Below are positions 37,124-49,965 of a DNA stretch of 64,000 bases, piece after piece. Made by a program: the position numbers and the translations under genes. This DNA is from Straminergon stramineum (Eukaryota > Streptophyta > Bryopsida > Hypnales > Calliergonaceae). Each line of letters starts with the position of its first letter. Position 1 is the first letter of the stretch. The notes beneath the pieces were generated by a model. It was not told the DNA's origin and did no database searches. It worked only from the letters and a program-made list of their open reading frames with translations. Where the stretch lies: NCBI GenBank assembly GCA_963920665.1, contig OY987263.1, positions 37,126,547-37,190,546 on the forward strand, written 5' to 3'.

Positions 37124-38677
37124 CGGCGAGGGGTTGTTCTAAGATTAGTACATGAATGATATACCAAAATAATACAAGAGATTACAAATTAGTACAAAAT
37201 TATTAATAAAAAGTGTATACAAGAGCAATCTTTAAAAGGGCCCCAATTTCCTTTGAAGAAAGTTAGAAAAACAACAACAATGAAGCGAAATGCTCCTAAA
37301 ACTCACAAATTCGGAAACTTGGCTCATAATGGCCAAAATCCAACTAAATGGATCCAAATTGTAACAAGAAGTTCACAAATGAACTAAGGGGTGATTTGAG
37401 AAAAGAGTGAGTGCCCTTATATACTCTTCCAAGGGCACCCACCTCCTCTCATTTCAACGTGGTAAACTTATCAATTAAGATTTTCATTCTAATTTATCAA
37501 TTTTGACTTTCTATGGTATTTTATTTTCTAACTTTTGGAGATTAACTCTAAATCACAAACAGATTGTGCCATTGGATTCAGAAGGCCATTTTTAATCTCA
37601 ATGTCCCTCACCCCTTTTCTAACTCCAAAATCTCATCGAATCCTAGTGCCAACTTAACATCAAAAAGGGTTAAAAATCCAACTTTCGGAGTTTGATTTTT
37701 ATGACAAAAATAACTAGCATAGGCTTTTAAGTAGGTATAGGAGAGTAAGAAAAGACCTATCTTTGACTTAATTCCACTTCCGTATGTTCCCAATCCATTC
37801 GTCAACTCCTTCGTAATCTTTAAATTTCATCAATTGTCGAGGAATCTTGCAAATGCAGGCTCTTCTAACTCTTGGAATATCTTTAAACTTATTGGAGAGT
37901 CTTACTAATATAAGAAAATATAATCTAATTTTTAGTGAGATTTTACCGCCACCTAGGTAATTTCTACAAATTTTCTATTGGAGGTTAAAATGGTTGACAG
38001 TTCAAAAAGGCATTTTTTGAATATCAAAAAATTTTGAAACTTTTTGTGGAACCTCTCATATAATTCTACAAAGATGTATGAGCTCATCTCCGAACTATGC
38101 ACAATCATCAAAGGTGAATAAAATCTTACACCATCTTTTAATTACCGAGTTTTAGAAAATCTTCTACACATAGAGGAATCTTAGTAGAGGGACTTGACCA
38201 TTGAATTCCTAATGTGATTTCAACCTTGAAGCATCACCCTTTGGTTGTAGATTCCCTCCACTGGTCCATTGTGAGTTTCTCCAACTTACAAACTAACAAT
38301 TGAGGTTTCTATGAAAAGTGGAAATTTCAATGGGAATTTAAAACCTATCTATAGAATCAAGTTCTAGGGTTCTTACTAAGTTCTCTCTAACCAATTTTAG
38401 CCTTTTACTATGACATGCATGGTAGGTTAGGCCATTTGGGGCAATTCTACTAAAGGTTGGTAAATATCGTGATTTTGTAACCTATTTACATGCGAAATTT
38501 GAATCTAACGAAAAAAAACACTCAAAATGTAACCAAATACCATATTGGCATGTAACATACCTATTTTGATTTTACAATCTTTTTTTAGCTTTTTGTACTA
38601 TTTTCCATACTTAATTTTGCAAAATTTTTTTTTTTAAAAAGGGTTGTAAGTCCATTGTGACGAAATGGAGGCTCGCA
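37124..38677 (-). repeat. LTR-like repeat, family alpha, copy III
   Basis: Homologue of 20551-22074 with the same TATATAAGG box (37415-37423, minus strand) and gagtgagtgcccttatatactc context. The left neighbour ttggcgatgccacttttagg (minus strand) matches that of copy II. The right end is ctcgca, followed by a short stretch homologous to 22077-22140 before the beta repeat begins. Confidence 0.6.
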
Positions 38678-38713
38678 ATGCCCCATGCCTTTTTATATCA
38701 CTGCCTATCCTGT

Positions 38714-40025
38714 TGCACCTTTTAGTAATACTTACCACCTTAAGTTCACCTTTTGATGTTTTCTGAGTACTTAACTTTTTAGTGATACCAAGGGTCATAC
38801 TCTCCTAACACTGCACATGCCATACACCCACAATGTTAGGTTTCAACTCAAGTCACAGGGTTCCCGATTCTTCCATAACTTCCAACACTTTCTTTCTAAC
38901 CCTTAACTCCCACAAGACACCAGACATGTCATTTGATGACATAGAGTGTAACTTCCATTGATATCCAAGCACTTAGTGGAGGCACTATTCTCCACCAGTG
39001 CCAACCGCCCTTGAATGAGACCCAACTCCCCACTAGGTCTAACCCAACTCATTTCAGGATTCACTAATCGGGACTCACCAAATAGAATATACACCATGAC
39101 CTAGTGTGAAATGGGACACCACCCAACCAGTATCAAGGAGTGCACAAGCACTCCACGGTAACACACAAGTGGTGGTGAGGCTCCTACACTAATCTCACCA
39201 CCTGGGGCCACTTTGGTTCACCATGGCACCATCCGGGAGTGAGAAGGGAGACCATCCTTCCTCATAATACTCTCTACGGGATTCGATAGCCCCCCCCCCT
39301 CCATACTAGAGGTCACCGGGAACCCCCCCAAATGCTCCTCATCTTGGAAGACCACCCAATTCCAAGTGATGTCCTCCAAATCGGACCCCCAAAGACTCCC
39401 AATCTTTCCATCGAGATAACTTTTAGCTCAGAGCTTTGAATCTCAAGTGCAAGCCCATTTTCGTGATCTACATTTTTTTTAGATCATCGTAGACTATTCA
39501 CTTTTTCCAATACAACAAGTATTGAGGAAGTTATGGCCCTCCAAAGGTACGAGTCCCCCGGGAAGTGTAGTTCTCCGGGACTCCACCCTCTTTGGATGCC
39601 CATAACTTTTAGCTCACAGCTCATCTCCTCATGAGCCTTATCATTCTAGAAAGCTTGTCTCCTTATCTTTTCAATGATATGTGGCATGCCCTATTTGTCT
39701 CAAAGGAGTCCTCCCAAACCTTGTTTTCCACGTCCTCATGCCTCGAGACGCAACCGAGACATTGTCAACTTTGAGGAGCCATAACTTTGGACTCCGAACT
39801 TAGATTCTCGCGTTCTTTGAACCCATAGACGTGTCTTCTCACAAGTTTTCCAAGCATGTGTAACACGCCCCCTAATTCGTCCGGATTAAAGCGCTACAAT
39901 GCTTTGATCGCTTGGGACTCCTAGTCCCCCTCACCCCTTCTCTTGCAAGGCTTGGGGAGTCACCCCCAACGTCCCCCTTGCTCACCAAGGTGGCACGGGC
40001 ACGCCTCGTGATGAGGGTCTTGACA
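38714..40025 (-). repeat. LTR-like repeat, family beta, copy 2
   Basis: This is homologous to 14777-15830 but about 250 bp longer in its right half (extra sequence around 39600-39780). On the minus strand it starts TGTCAAGACCCTCATC and ends GTGCA. It follows the family-alpha LTR-like segment ending at 38677 after about 36 bp and interrupts the sequence that continues after that segment in the copy at 22075. Confidence 0.65.
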
Positions 40026-40279
40026 TATCCGCCTATGCCCTTTTAGCCCCGATAACGGTATTTTGGCCCATGGTTGACTCCACACCATTCATTTAAACTC
40101 ACAAGGCCCCTAGTTCTCCACTTCTATGGAGTTGGAAGCCTCAGTGTTCTTACAGATTATATATATAACATTTTGTACACCATTACTAAGGTTTGCATCA
40201 TCAACATTGATCATTGATGAAATAGTAATTTGAAATTACACAATCAAATTTTGGTACCTCATCAAATCTAATAAAAATT

Positions 40280-41060
40280 CACTTGGAAACTAACCCCTAA
40301 AGGACCAAATATTGTTTTCTAGCAACATTTATAGCAATTTTTGCCTTTTTGGTAGTTCATTATGATTGAAATTTTTCATTTTTCTTTCTTTAAATTTTTC
40401 ATCCAAAGAGTAGCTTAAAAGCAAAACAATTTTCATAACTTTTGACTACATGCTTGAAAACTTAATGTATAATGTAATTTTCATTTATTTGTAGGCAACC
40501 CAAAAATTTCTGAAAAAAATCACTTTTTCAATAAATAAAAAGTCAGATTGGTTTTCTAGATTTTTATAAATGTGAAAAAGTTTGAATGATTCCATTTTGA
40601 TTCATAAGATGAAAGTTATGAAGAGTTCTAGTTTGTAGGTAGTTCTGGATTCTCTATTCTAAAAAGAACTTTGAAGTCGTTTATTTAACTAAGGTTCTAA
40701 TATTTTTTGAAGAAAATAAAATCATAGGATTTACAATGTTTATTACAACATTACAACCATTGGTATTGGCATTTTCAATTCCATTACAAAATTCTTAACA
40801 ATTTAGTATTTTAAATCATTTTCTACTTGCTATTTTTTTCATATAGGTTGTACTATTTGAAATTATCTAAATTTAATTAGCATACAGCCAATTTGCCTTG
40901 AAAAATGAATCCAAAGAATAACCACCATTTTTGACATTTCTTTACATCAATGAGACCTTTCAAAGTGTAGCTGCCCATTTTTGGCAAGATTAAAAATAGG
41001 ATTTTTGTCAATTCAAAGTTTAAAACACTCATGTCTTGCAATGTAGATGTTGGGAATTTT
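40280..41060. repeat. Dispersed repeat, inverted partner at 47340-48075
   Basis: Read on the complementary strand it matches 47340-48075 through most of its length: ccattggtattgg (40750) against ccaatcccaatgg, agaacttt...taggtagtt against aactaccca...aaagt, and tcatttctacttgctattttttt-like blocks. The perfect palindrome 41072-41275 lies just beyond its right end. No coding capacity. Confidence 0.6.
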
Positions 41061-41071
41061 GAAAAAATAAT

Positions 41072-41275
41072 CACTACAAGAGAAAGGGGTGTTTTAAATA
41101 TAGTCCTAGTAGTATAGTCTTTTAAGTAATGACCTATGAGGAGTCTTTTAAGTAAAATTTTACTGAAAATACATGTATTTTCAGTAAAATTTTACTTAAA
41201 AGACTCCTCATAGGTCATTACTTAAAAGACTATACTACTAGGACTATATTTAAAACACCCCTTTCTCTTGTAGTG
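41072..41275. mobile_element. Perfect 204-bp palindromic MITE with CACTA ends
   Basis: The two 102-nt arms are exactly complementary over their whole length, meeting at tacatgta. The termini are CACTACAAGAGAAAGGGG and its complement, flanked by AAT on both sides. No substitution separates the arms, so the copy is either recent or kept identical by conversion. A transcript across it would fold into one long perfect hairpin. Confidence 0.9.
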
Positions 41276-42286
41276 AATTCTACATCTTTTCAAACAACCA
41301 TACTACAATATCCCATGATTACATGCATCCAAAGATGTGTTTTTTTTCTAAAATGTAGCATTTATATTAGAAATGCAATTATGGAGTGGTTTGGCTGAAA
41401 ACATAGTAAAAAAACTTTAGGGACTAATTAAAAATTTTATTAACAATTGTAAAGGTTCTTTGTACAACTTTTGCAAATGCGGTGGAGTTTCATTGTAGAA
41501 ATTGTAGATGATACTCACTCTGTATCCAAAGTGACAAAGTTGAGTGACAATCCCAACAAGGTGAGTGGGAGAAAACGGAAGCAACGCAATGCCCTTATAA
41601 CATTAGCATCTTCCATTTCCTTGACCTCATTTACAATACATGTTGATTCCACTACATGTCTTCTTTCACCAATTCCAAAAAGATTCAAGGATTTTGATGA
41701 AGGTGGTCAAGATCTTCATTATAAAGATGGTAGTGCCAAAGAAGATGGAGACGATAGCAATGACTAAAGATGATGGGGGTGACATTTATGAAAGAGATTA
41801 TAAATATGATGGTGACAACAAAGAAGAAGTTGATGATGATGATGAGTATATTCACTATGGTTGAATCTTTATATAGACTTTTGATAACACACCTCTCAAT
41901 TTAGACAATGATTTTGATAATTACTAACCTAGTTTTGTAGAAAGAAACTTGTACCTAGGTGTGACCAATGATACTAGCATGTGAGCCTTTAGTGGCAAGC
42001 TTGTGAGCTGCAAGTGTAGAGGCATAGAGCTTGTGAGCAGCCTATAGAACACTTCTGCCCCCCACAAAATCAAGTCAATACTTTATTTTTATTAGTATTT
42101 TCAAAAAAATAATTCTAATTTTTTCTTTTGAATTTTTTTCCAATAATTTATTTTAACCTTTATTTTACTTTTGCTTTTAATTTTAAAATATTTTTGCTAA
42201 TAATTTTCTATTTTTGTATGCAAATTTTTTTTTAAATATCAGAATAAGATGTGTGGGCCTTATAGAATCACCTACAATATCATATA
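41276..42286. other. Unrecognised plus-strand frame 41471-41864 in otherwise empty DNA
   Basis: The frame at 41471-41767 encodes 98 residues with a basic patch (SGRKRKQRN) and an acidic tail (KEDGDDSND); an overlapping frame continues with DDGGD...EEVDDDDEY. Low-complexity acidic codons (gatgatgatgatgag) explain part of its openness. It could be the end of a decayed protein; no family is recognised. Confidence 0.25.
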
Positions 42287-42832
42287 CTCCCTCCATCCCA
42301 AAAGGATCTTCTTGTTGTATTTTGTAAGATTGCAATTTGTCAAATTTAGATTTTAATTGTTATCTCAAACAAGCAAAACAACTCTAAGTAAGAGTTCCCC
42401 CTCCATTCATGCAATCATCAATCAAAAGACAAATGAAATGACTAAAGGTTAGGAAACAAGCAATAATATATATATTATTTTTTTAATTTTTTTTGCTTCT
42501 CTTTGAGTGTTGCCCGATTAAAGGAGATGAAGCTTTGGAAGGTGGAACAAAGGTCCACACATGGTCTTGGGCCTACTCTAACTGCCCACAAAATGACAAC
42601 CTCAGACTCAAAATTTAAGTGACCACTAGTACTCCTTAAAAATGCCCCCAAATTTTCACTTTTCAATATTCCAAAATTCCACTTTGAAAGGGGCTATGAA
42701 ACTTAAAGTTTTTAAAATGCTTTCAGTGCATTGAACTCTACTTCGAATATAAAATGAGTTTTTAAAATGTTATTTTTAGCCTTAATTTGGAAGATTTTGT
42801 TGAACATGAAGATCATTTTAAGATAGAGGGAG
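42287..42832. mobile_element. Stowaway-like MITE
   Basis: The ends CTCCCTCCATCCCAAAAGG and complement of CTCCCTCTATCTTAAAATG are flanked by TA on both sides, as in Stowaway elements mobilised by mariner transposases. The following motif gatcttcttgtt (left) and gaagatc (right) extends the inverted repeat. It is 546 bp long with no open frame of note. Confidence 0.8.
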
Positions 42833-44697
42833 TATCAAAGAAAGTTGGATCTATTATAAAGATTATTTTTTTTTCTTCATATGTTTATCTAGATAAAATA
42901 TTAAAAACAACTATATAAGTGCAACAATGTAGACTATTCAGTGTTGTAGCCCTATTTCATTTGTATGCCACTTGTTAGTTGGATGGTCATATGTGTTTGG
43001 GGTATGTCAATTTTTAGTAGTTGTATATTTTTATAATTGTTTCATATGTATTTTGATAAGCATATTCATAGGATGTTTTTCATATAGTACTTATTTACTA
43101 AGTGGTTGATCAAGTAAAAAAATATATCATTTTATCAAATGTCAGGTCATAAAGCCCCTACATATGAGGTATTTAGGCCATGTATAAGCCTTGTCATTGG
43201 AATGTCCTTGAAGCCTTTGACATTGAAACAATAAAAATAGATGCTCAAAAATTAATAATTGACATGATGAATCAACAAAAATGTGTTGAAAAGAATGAAT
43301 CTACAATGTTGCCAATTGAAGGTGATATTTAAGAAGGGATTTAAGGATGAAACACACCCATACTAATTTAAATTGAAGGCAATTGTAATTGAGGTGGCAA
43401 AGTTGTTGTGCACAAAACAAAATCGCATATAATGATGTGATTGTAAGTGAGCTTAAGAATATTGAGTAGAAGTGTTGATTTCATTGATGTTGATTTGAAG
43501 TTTATTATATTGTGAAAGTCTAAACATTGTGAATGTGAAATTGCAAGAGAGTATAAGTCATAGTCATTTTGTACGCAAAAGTTGTAGATTTTAAATGGGT
43601 CGTATGGAATATTGTTCTTTCTCCAACACAATTCAAATCTCATAAACATAATTCATCAAAGAGCAAAGCCTAAGACATAAAGTTTTACTCACCTTCAATT
43701 GTATGGATTTTGCTCATACAAAAATGAAATTGTTGGAGAAACCTAAGTAATAAAAGGGCATGGAACTAGAGCATCAACTGCCCTAATCTTGACGTACATT
43801 TCAAATTTGAAATGCAATATAGATGCACTTCTTTAATTTAAATGCTACTCTTTAAAACATTCCGAGTCTAGTAGCCCAGATACTCTAAAAACTTAGATTT
43901 TACTTGCTCACATTCAATATAGAGTGTACAAAACCTAGAGCCAATTGAGCTTAGTATATACATATGATATACTTACCAAGAGACTAACTATTGATGCTCA
44001 ATTAATTCCCAACTACTTACTATGTTGCCATAGCCAATGGACATGATTTTTTTTGCATCCTCAAAGTTGTGAGTTCCTCACACTTCTATCAGAGTGCCCC
44101 AAGATCAAAAAGATGTCTCTAGATACCAAATCCATGCTTCACTAAAGAATGGTTTTCAATATCACGTGTGAATCTAGTCAAAGGAACGACTAGTACTAAT
44201 ACTATAGTAGCACTATTTATGCACCAAGTACAAGATAACCGAGAAATGTAGATGTATTCGTTCTTAAAGCAAGCACATAGTTGACAAGCTTGTCTTTCCC
44301 TAAATGCCCAAATGGACACTTCCATATATATAATGAATGAAAGAAAGAATTTCGAAAGTTTAAAGGAAGGTAATAAAATGCACAAATACAAAGAAAAATC
44401 ACCGTGCCCTTCATTCTTGAACGACAGAAATATGTTACGAACTTGGATACTAAGTGGAATTTATCTTTTTAGCTTTGGATACTTCTGGGGTAAAATTTTA
44501 CAAGAGGATTTCAGATCATGCTAAAAGCTGAACAATTAAGAATTACTCATCTGGAGTGCTACAACGAAGAAAGAACAACCTATTCTCCTTAGAAAGAATA
44601 GTGTCGGGACTCTTGGAACCATTGCACATAACATATTCATCTGCACCTAGATGATTCAGTTCATATTTTAAGTAAATTCTTGCACTACTTTGTCAAT
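42833..44697. other. AT-rich, nothing recognised
   Basis: Frames at 43368-43649 and 44119-44524 on both strands lack known motifs and codon bias. No tandem arrays or terminal repeats were noticed. Confidence 0.35.
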
Positions 44698-44830
44698 TCA
44701 ACAGAAAAAATTAAAACACATGAGGATACACTCAGCATCAACACCAGCACCAGCTCCAAAACAGAAATAACGTAGCTTGTCACCAATATGTTGTAAACCT
44801 CGAGCTGCGCACAAAAAGTGAAGAGGCTTA

Positions 44831-45832
44831 CTGACGTAACGCCTTAGAATACCCTCAAGCACCTTAGGAGCAAATCGAAGTTTTGACAACCAAAAGTTTG
44901 CTGCCCATCGAACGATCCACTTGTACCCACCTCGGTCAACAGGAAAGTCATGACGTCCTCTGGTTGCCAATGCATTCTACACACCAATCAAAAGTTTCAA
45001 ATGAGAAAGTCAATTCGAAGAATTCAAAACTTTAAAAAATTGAACTGGAAACATACTCGAAGATCGAGTAAACCAGGGCTTCCAATCTATGTAAGGAGAC
45101 ATATTCATTGATTCTGCAGATACAATCACGAAATGGAATTCTAGACGTAAATACGCGACAAAACACAGCAAGTGCAAAAAATTTATGTCTTACAAAGTTC
45201 CAAGAAGTTGACGAAAATGGTCTACTTGGTTCCTTCTCGAAGTACCCGCAGTCTCATATTAGTACGTACGCCTCCTCTCTGCAGAAAGCTCTGGATTGTT
45301 TTCTCTCAAAATATTAAACACACGCCCTAGTAGCTGCACAGATCCACACACACCATCATTTGAATAAGTGAGTTTGAAGGGATCGAGTCAGTCGAGACTG
45401 AAATGCTCGAAGCAAGAGCAGACACGATGAAACAAATTCTCATATATAGCCACTGACAAGTCGAGCATTATATATAAAACTAAACCAAAGTCTTACCTCT
45501 GTCATCGTATTTATAGTCTCGGTCCGTCCCTTCCCAAGGATACGCGGTCCCCACTTCGATACCTTCAGCGGGTTCATCGTCTTCAGCTTCAAGTTCGCCA
45601 CCTGCTATAGATTTCGAAAATTGTTCTCAATGTTGAATACAAGTACTCAATACACAAAGTACTCTAAAGATGAAAAGATCCGAACAGCTATAGAAATTTA
45701 AAAATCAAGCCAAAACTGACCCCCGAATCTGACCATTACCTTCGTCTTCAACGATGTTCAATTCCTCCGAAGATTCACCTTCAACGTAGGGACGCCAATT
45801 GTCATATGTACACCAATCAACACAGCCCCCTC
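44831..45832 (-). pseudogene. Decayed translation initiation factor eIF2 beta-subunit gene, introns retained
   Basis: eIF2-beta is the subunit of the eIF2-GTP-Met-tRNA complex that binds eIF5/eIF2B and has a C-terminal zinc finger. Minus-strand exon remains are about 45740-45832 (acidic, VEGESSEELNIVEDE), 45497-45604 (acidic, then YPWEGTDRDYKYDD), 45187-45333 (LLGRVFNILRENNPEL... VLREGTK) and 44831-44976 (MHWQPEDVMTFLL, GTSGSFDGQQ, then RFAPKVLEGILRRYV in another frame). These match the conserved eIF2-beta core in order. Lesions are a net frame change at the 45497/45333 junction, an indel after RRRT, a nonsense codon in TK*T (45222-45224), loss of the GT donor at 45186 (AT) and a frameshift after GQQ. 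The zinc-finger cysteines are not recognisable downstream. Retained introns show it is a duplicated or degenerated gene copy and not a processed one. Confidence 0.85.
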
Positions 45833-47339
45833 TTGGATAAGCACATGACACAGACTAAGTCGAAATTTCAAGTTCTCTAGTTCGTTCTGAAGTTGGTTCC
45901 CGTGTTCCCCATAATCTGCCGGAGTTCCCCGTCGTCAGGGGAGTGTAACCTTTCCCTGACGGGACCCATAAAACATTTGATAGAACACATGATATTAAAT
46001 AATGTCAGTGCTACAAATAATTTTCCATATTTAAAAGGACTGAAAAATGAGTAAGAGTGGAGATTAAGGACAATTTAGCCGTAACTTTTGTGACAATTAC
46101 AAATGATATACTAATGATTGTGGCAAGAGCACAAAGCATACTAGTACATACTCATTAGAATTGTTATACTTTATAAAGTATAAATTAAATTCTTCAATTT
46201 GAAACAATCTATGAAGTCTAATTGAAAACAATCTTGAATGGAGCTCTATCCAAACTATGGTTGAGGCACTAGTAGCCAATCATTCAAGCAATTTTGGAGT
46301 AGACTATGAGTAGTATGAGGTGGTGGAAATTTTTCACATGTAGAAAGATAGGAAATATGGGGAATACAAGATTTTCAAAATTTTATTCCCAAAATTGAGA
46401 TTATTGTAAATTTTGGAAGTGAAACAAGTACTCATGACCTATAGCCAATGTCTAGACTCTTCCAATTCCAATCATTTGAGGACTACTTTCCCACTCACTA
46501 CTTCCTATTTTCTTGGTCCCTACTTTGGGGCATGTGTCATAACCTTATTAGTCCCAACCTTGAAAAGGACCAGAAAACCACATTTCAAGCTTTGGTTGGA
46601 AATTTGTTGGAATCCTTGCTTGAAAATACTGCACCCTAAAAGTTGAGTACTAGGAGTGCTCGGCAATTAGTGCCTCTACTTTAATTCCACCCACACCCTT
46701 GAGCTTCCATATATCAGTACCAATCAAAGTTTTTTTATTTCATTTATTTTAGGCAAATGCACAAAGGGATTTTATTGGAGAGAAAGCACTTTACATCTAC
46801 AAATATGCAAAATATGCATGCATGGAGGTAGAAGCATGTAAAACATGAATGATATTCATTTATCCCTAAATGAATTTGACTATGTTTTCACCTAAAACAC
46901 TCCCAAATTGCCATTTCTAGTACAAGTATCAAATTTTATATTTTTGGACACATGTAATGATAGGATCTTGTAGTACATTGGTTTGAGAAGATGTGAAAAA
47001 AATTTCAGAAATTTCCACCATGTAAGGTAAGCAAGCCATTAACCGCACACAACCTAAAATTGTACACCACCACCCAAGAACCTCACATCCATAATATCAT
47101 GAGTGCATTTGAAACAATCTCTTTGCATATATGCACCCCACACTGTGCAGTGAAGGGATGCAAGCTCTATTTTATTGAATTTTAGGATTGGTAACTTGAA
47201 GTCCAAATGAAATTTGTAAGAGGAAATCTTTTTGCAAAATTATTTTTGGAAGTGAATCTTAACATGACATTCAATAATCGAGCCAAGTTCCCAAGCTTAT
47301 CAGTTTCTATAATATTGTGGAGAAGGATTTGAATTTCAT
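45833..47339. other. Upstream flank of the eIF2-beta relic and AT-rich DNA; small hairpin
   Basis: The stretch cgtcaggg (about 45933) and ccctgacg (about 45954) is an 8-bp inverted repeat in a short GC-rich patch, possibly old promoter or a transposon terminus. Frames at 46413-46646 have no recognisable content. The rest is AT-rich. Confidence 0.35.
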
Positions 47340-48075
47340 TTGTGTAGTAATTGGCACATCTACCTTAGATTGCAAGATATTAGCATTTGAATGGACAAAA
47401 ATCAAGGAAATTGTACTTCACAAGGCAAGTTGGCTACATGCTTGAAAAAGTTCAGATCATTTGGAATTGTACAACATATAGGAAAAAAATAGTAAATAGA
47501 AAGAAGTAGAAAATGATTCAAATTACTATTTTGTTCAGAATTTAATTATGGAATTGGAAAATACCAATCCCAATGGTTGTAATTTTGTAATTGACAATTC
47601 CCATCCTCTCATATTTTTTTTTTTCCAAAAATATTCAAAATTGAATTAAATAAAGGACTTCAAAGTTTATTTTAGAGTAGAGAATCCACAACTACCCACA
47701 AACTAAAACTCCTCATAACTTTCATCTCATAAATAAAAATGGAATGATTCAAAGCTTTCTATGCATATATAAATCAAGAAAACTAATTTCAAAATTTTAT
47801 TTCTTAAAAAATCACTTTTTTAAGAATTTTTTGGAAGCTGCCCCAATTGCCCACTAAGCAATGAAAATGACATATCATACAATAACTTTTGAACCATGTA
47901 ATCAAAAGTTATGAAAATTATTGCACCTCAAAGCTACTCCTTAGGCACATATTGTGTGAAAATTTCAAAGATAAAGAGTAAAAACTTCATTCGTAGTGAG
48001 CTGTCCAAAATCACCATGTTACCAAAAAATGAAGTTTGGGCATTTAGGGGTTATTCAACGTAAAATATGTACATT
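47340..48075. repeat. Dispersed repeat, inverted partner of 40280-41060
   Basis: Reverse-orientation copy of 40280-41060, about 6.3 kb away across the eIF2-beta relic and the Stowaway element. Identity is moderate with many indels, indicating an old pair. Confidence 0.6.
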
Positions 48076-49962
48076 CAAGTGAAAGGAATGATAGCTTCTG
48101 AGTTTTTTGTAGCAATTTTATGCATCCATTAGAGAAAATCTGAGGCTTGTAGTTGGCCATTTGACTTTCCATAGCAATGCAAATACCTCAAAAAAGTGAA
48201 AAAAAACATTTAAAAATATAAACTTAAATAAAATTAAAAATCATGCACCACATGTTTGCCTCAAGCACCACATCAAACTGGCAATTCAAAAAAATGAAAA
48301 TTAAATATTAATTAAATAATTTTTATTTTCCCGTATTTGCATTACTACAGAAAGTCAAATAGCCTTCCAAAGGCCCCAAATTTTTTTCTAATGCACTAAA
48401 GAGGAAGGAAGAATATTTCATCAAAGATCAATTTCTCACTCAAAGGGAAAAACACCATCCCCACAAGATCCTCCCACTAAGGATTGGCTTCTATATGAAG
48501 TCGGGCCAATGAAGTCCACTAATTAGTAGTGAATAGGGAGTTCCAAAAAAACGGGACTCTCATTCCACCATTGATTGGTAGACTTCACTGACCCCAACTC
48601 CACATGGCAACCAGACCTAATAAGTTAATCACACCTTTGTACTTTATACCACGGTCCAAAAATTCTACTTCATACCATACTTTTTACTATGGTCCAAAGA
48701 ATCTCCTTTCTATCATGCATAACATTATTAACGTTTGTTGGGGGGCCCTTTTGCCCCCCAGAATTAGGAGTCCTCCATACTTCACTGACCAATGAGTCCC
48801 TAGAAACTCTGACAACCCTACAATACAGGTCGCAGCTAGCGAATGATCTTCCATGTATTATAACTAAAGTCTTTCCCCTCCAGGTATATAGGGAAGAATA
48901 ATACCTCCACGTGGGGAAGCCTATCCGCTCGTTTAACAATGTTATATGGTCCCTCCCTCGCCAAGGTCCAAGGACCTCGGGAGTCGCGTCGAGGCCGCTT
49001 TCAAACCAGAAGACATGGCATCATGGAGTGTGCCACCATGAGTGCAGCCGGAGAATTTGGGCTGTCCTTTGGTTGACCGAATTTAGGGGAAAGCGACACC
49101 AGCAGTGCTTCAGGAGTTGTGAACAGCGGCGCCCCACATTGATGATAAGTATCAACAGTGGGTTGCTGTTATACAACTGATGAAAAATTGATTATCAGGT
49201 TGATCACTCATTTCCGATCACTTAAGCAATTCAGCCTATCTGCAACATGGAAAAGTTCATGAAAAAATTTCCTTGTGTAGAGAAATAGACTTCAGAAGGA
49301 TTTCATAATTTCCTAAATTTTTCTCCTTAAAAGTAAAATTATCAGGAATTTTTTTCATGAAGATTCTATCTGTCCCATTCTTGTTATGTAGGCAAACCTA
49401 TTTCCAACCATAGGATGGTTTCAAAATCGATCTAAGGTTTCCAATGTACATGATGTGATCATATAAGCTTCCAATGTACACCTCCTGGACATTTTTGTTG
49501 TCCCTGGGGTCTTGCAATGCATGAGCTGTCACCTACAATTCATCTAATCAGAAATGGAGCAGCCTGTACTGCAAAAATGGGAGACTAATCAGAAATAGGT
49601 GATCTCCTTTACCATGTGTTGTGATCCAATTGATTTCGTATGTGGACGGGACAACAATCTTTGGAGGTCACGGTCGCGAACTACGTTACACCTTGAAATC
49701 GTCCAAGGGAACATCGAAAGAATGGTTGTTAGTATTGCTAAAATTGTCCTTGTTTTGATGTGAATCATGGTGGCAATTGAAAATGAGGATTCTGGGTTTT
49801 TTAAAAGAGTGGTTATTCTTGTTGAATTGTCCTTGTTTTGAAGTGGATCGGATCTTTGTTGGCAATCGAGAGAGAGGATTTCAGATTCTCTTGTACCTTG
49901 TAACCTCGATTGCCAGATTGCACCGAACTGTCAGCTCCATGATGAGCTTTGTTGTGTAACGT
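48076..49962. other. Partly GC-rich patch 48700-49180, no gene identified
   Basis: The strand is open at 48911-49180 (plus, begins MGKPIRSFNNVIWSL) and at 48670-48939 (minus, contains GFPTWRYYSSLYTWRGKTL). GC content is above the surroundings. Neither product matches a family I know; a retrotransposon relic is the likeliest source. The remainder (49181-49962) contains short frames only. Confidence 0.3.
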
Positions 49963-49965
49963 TTA

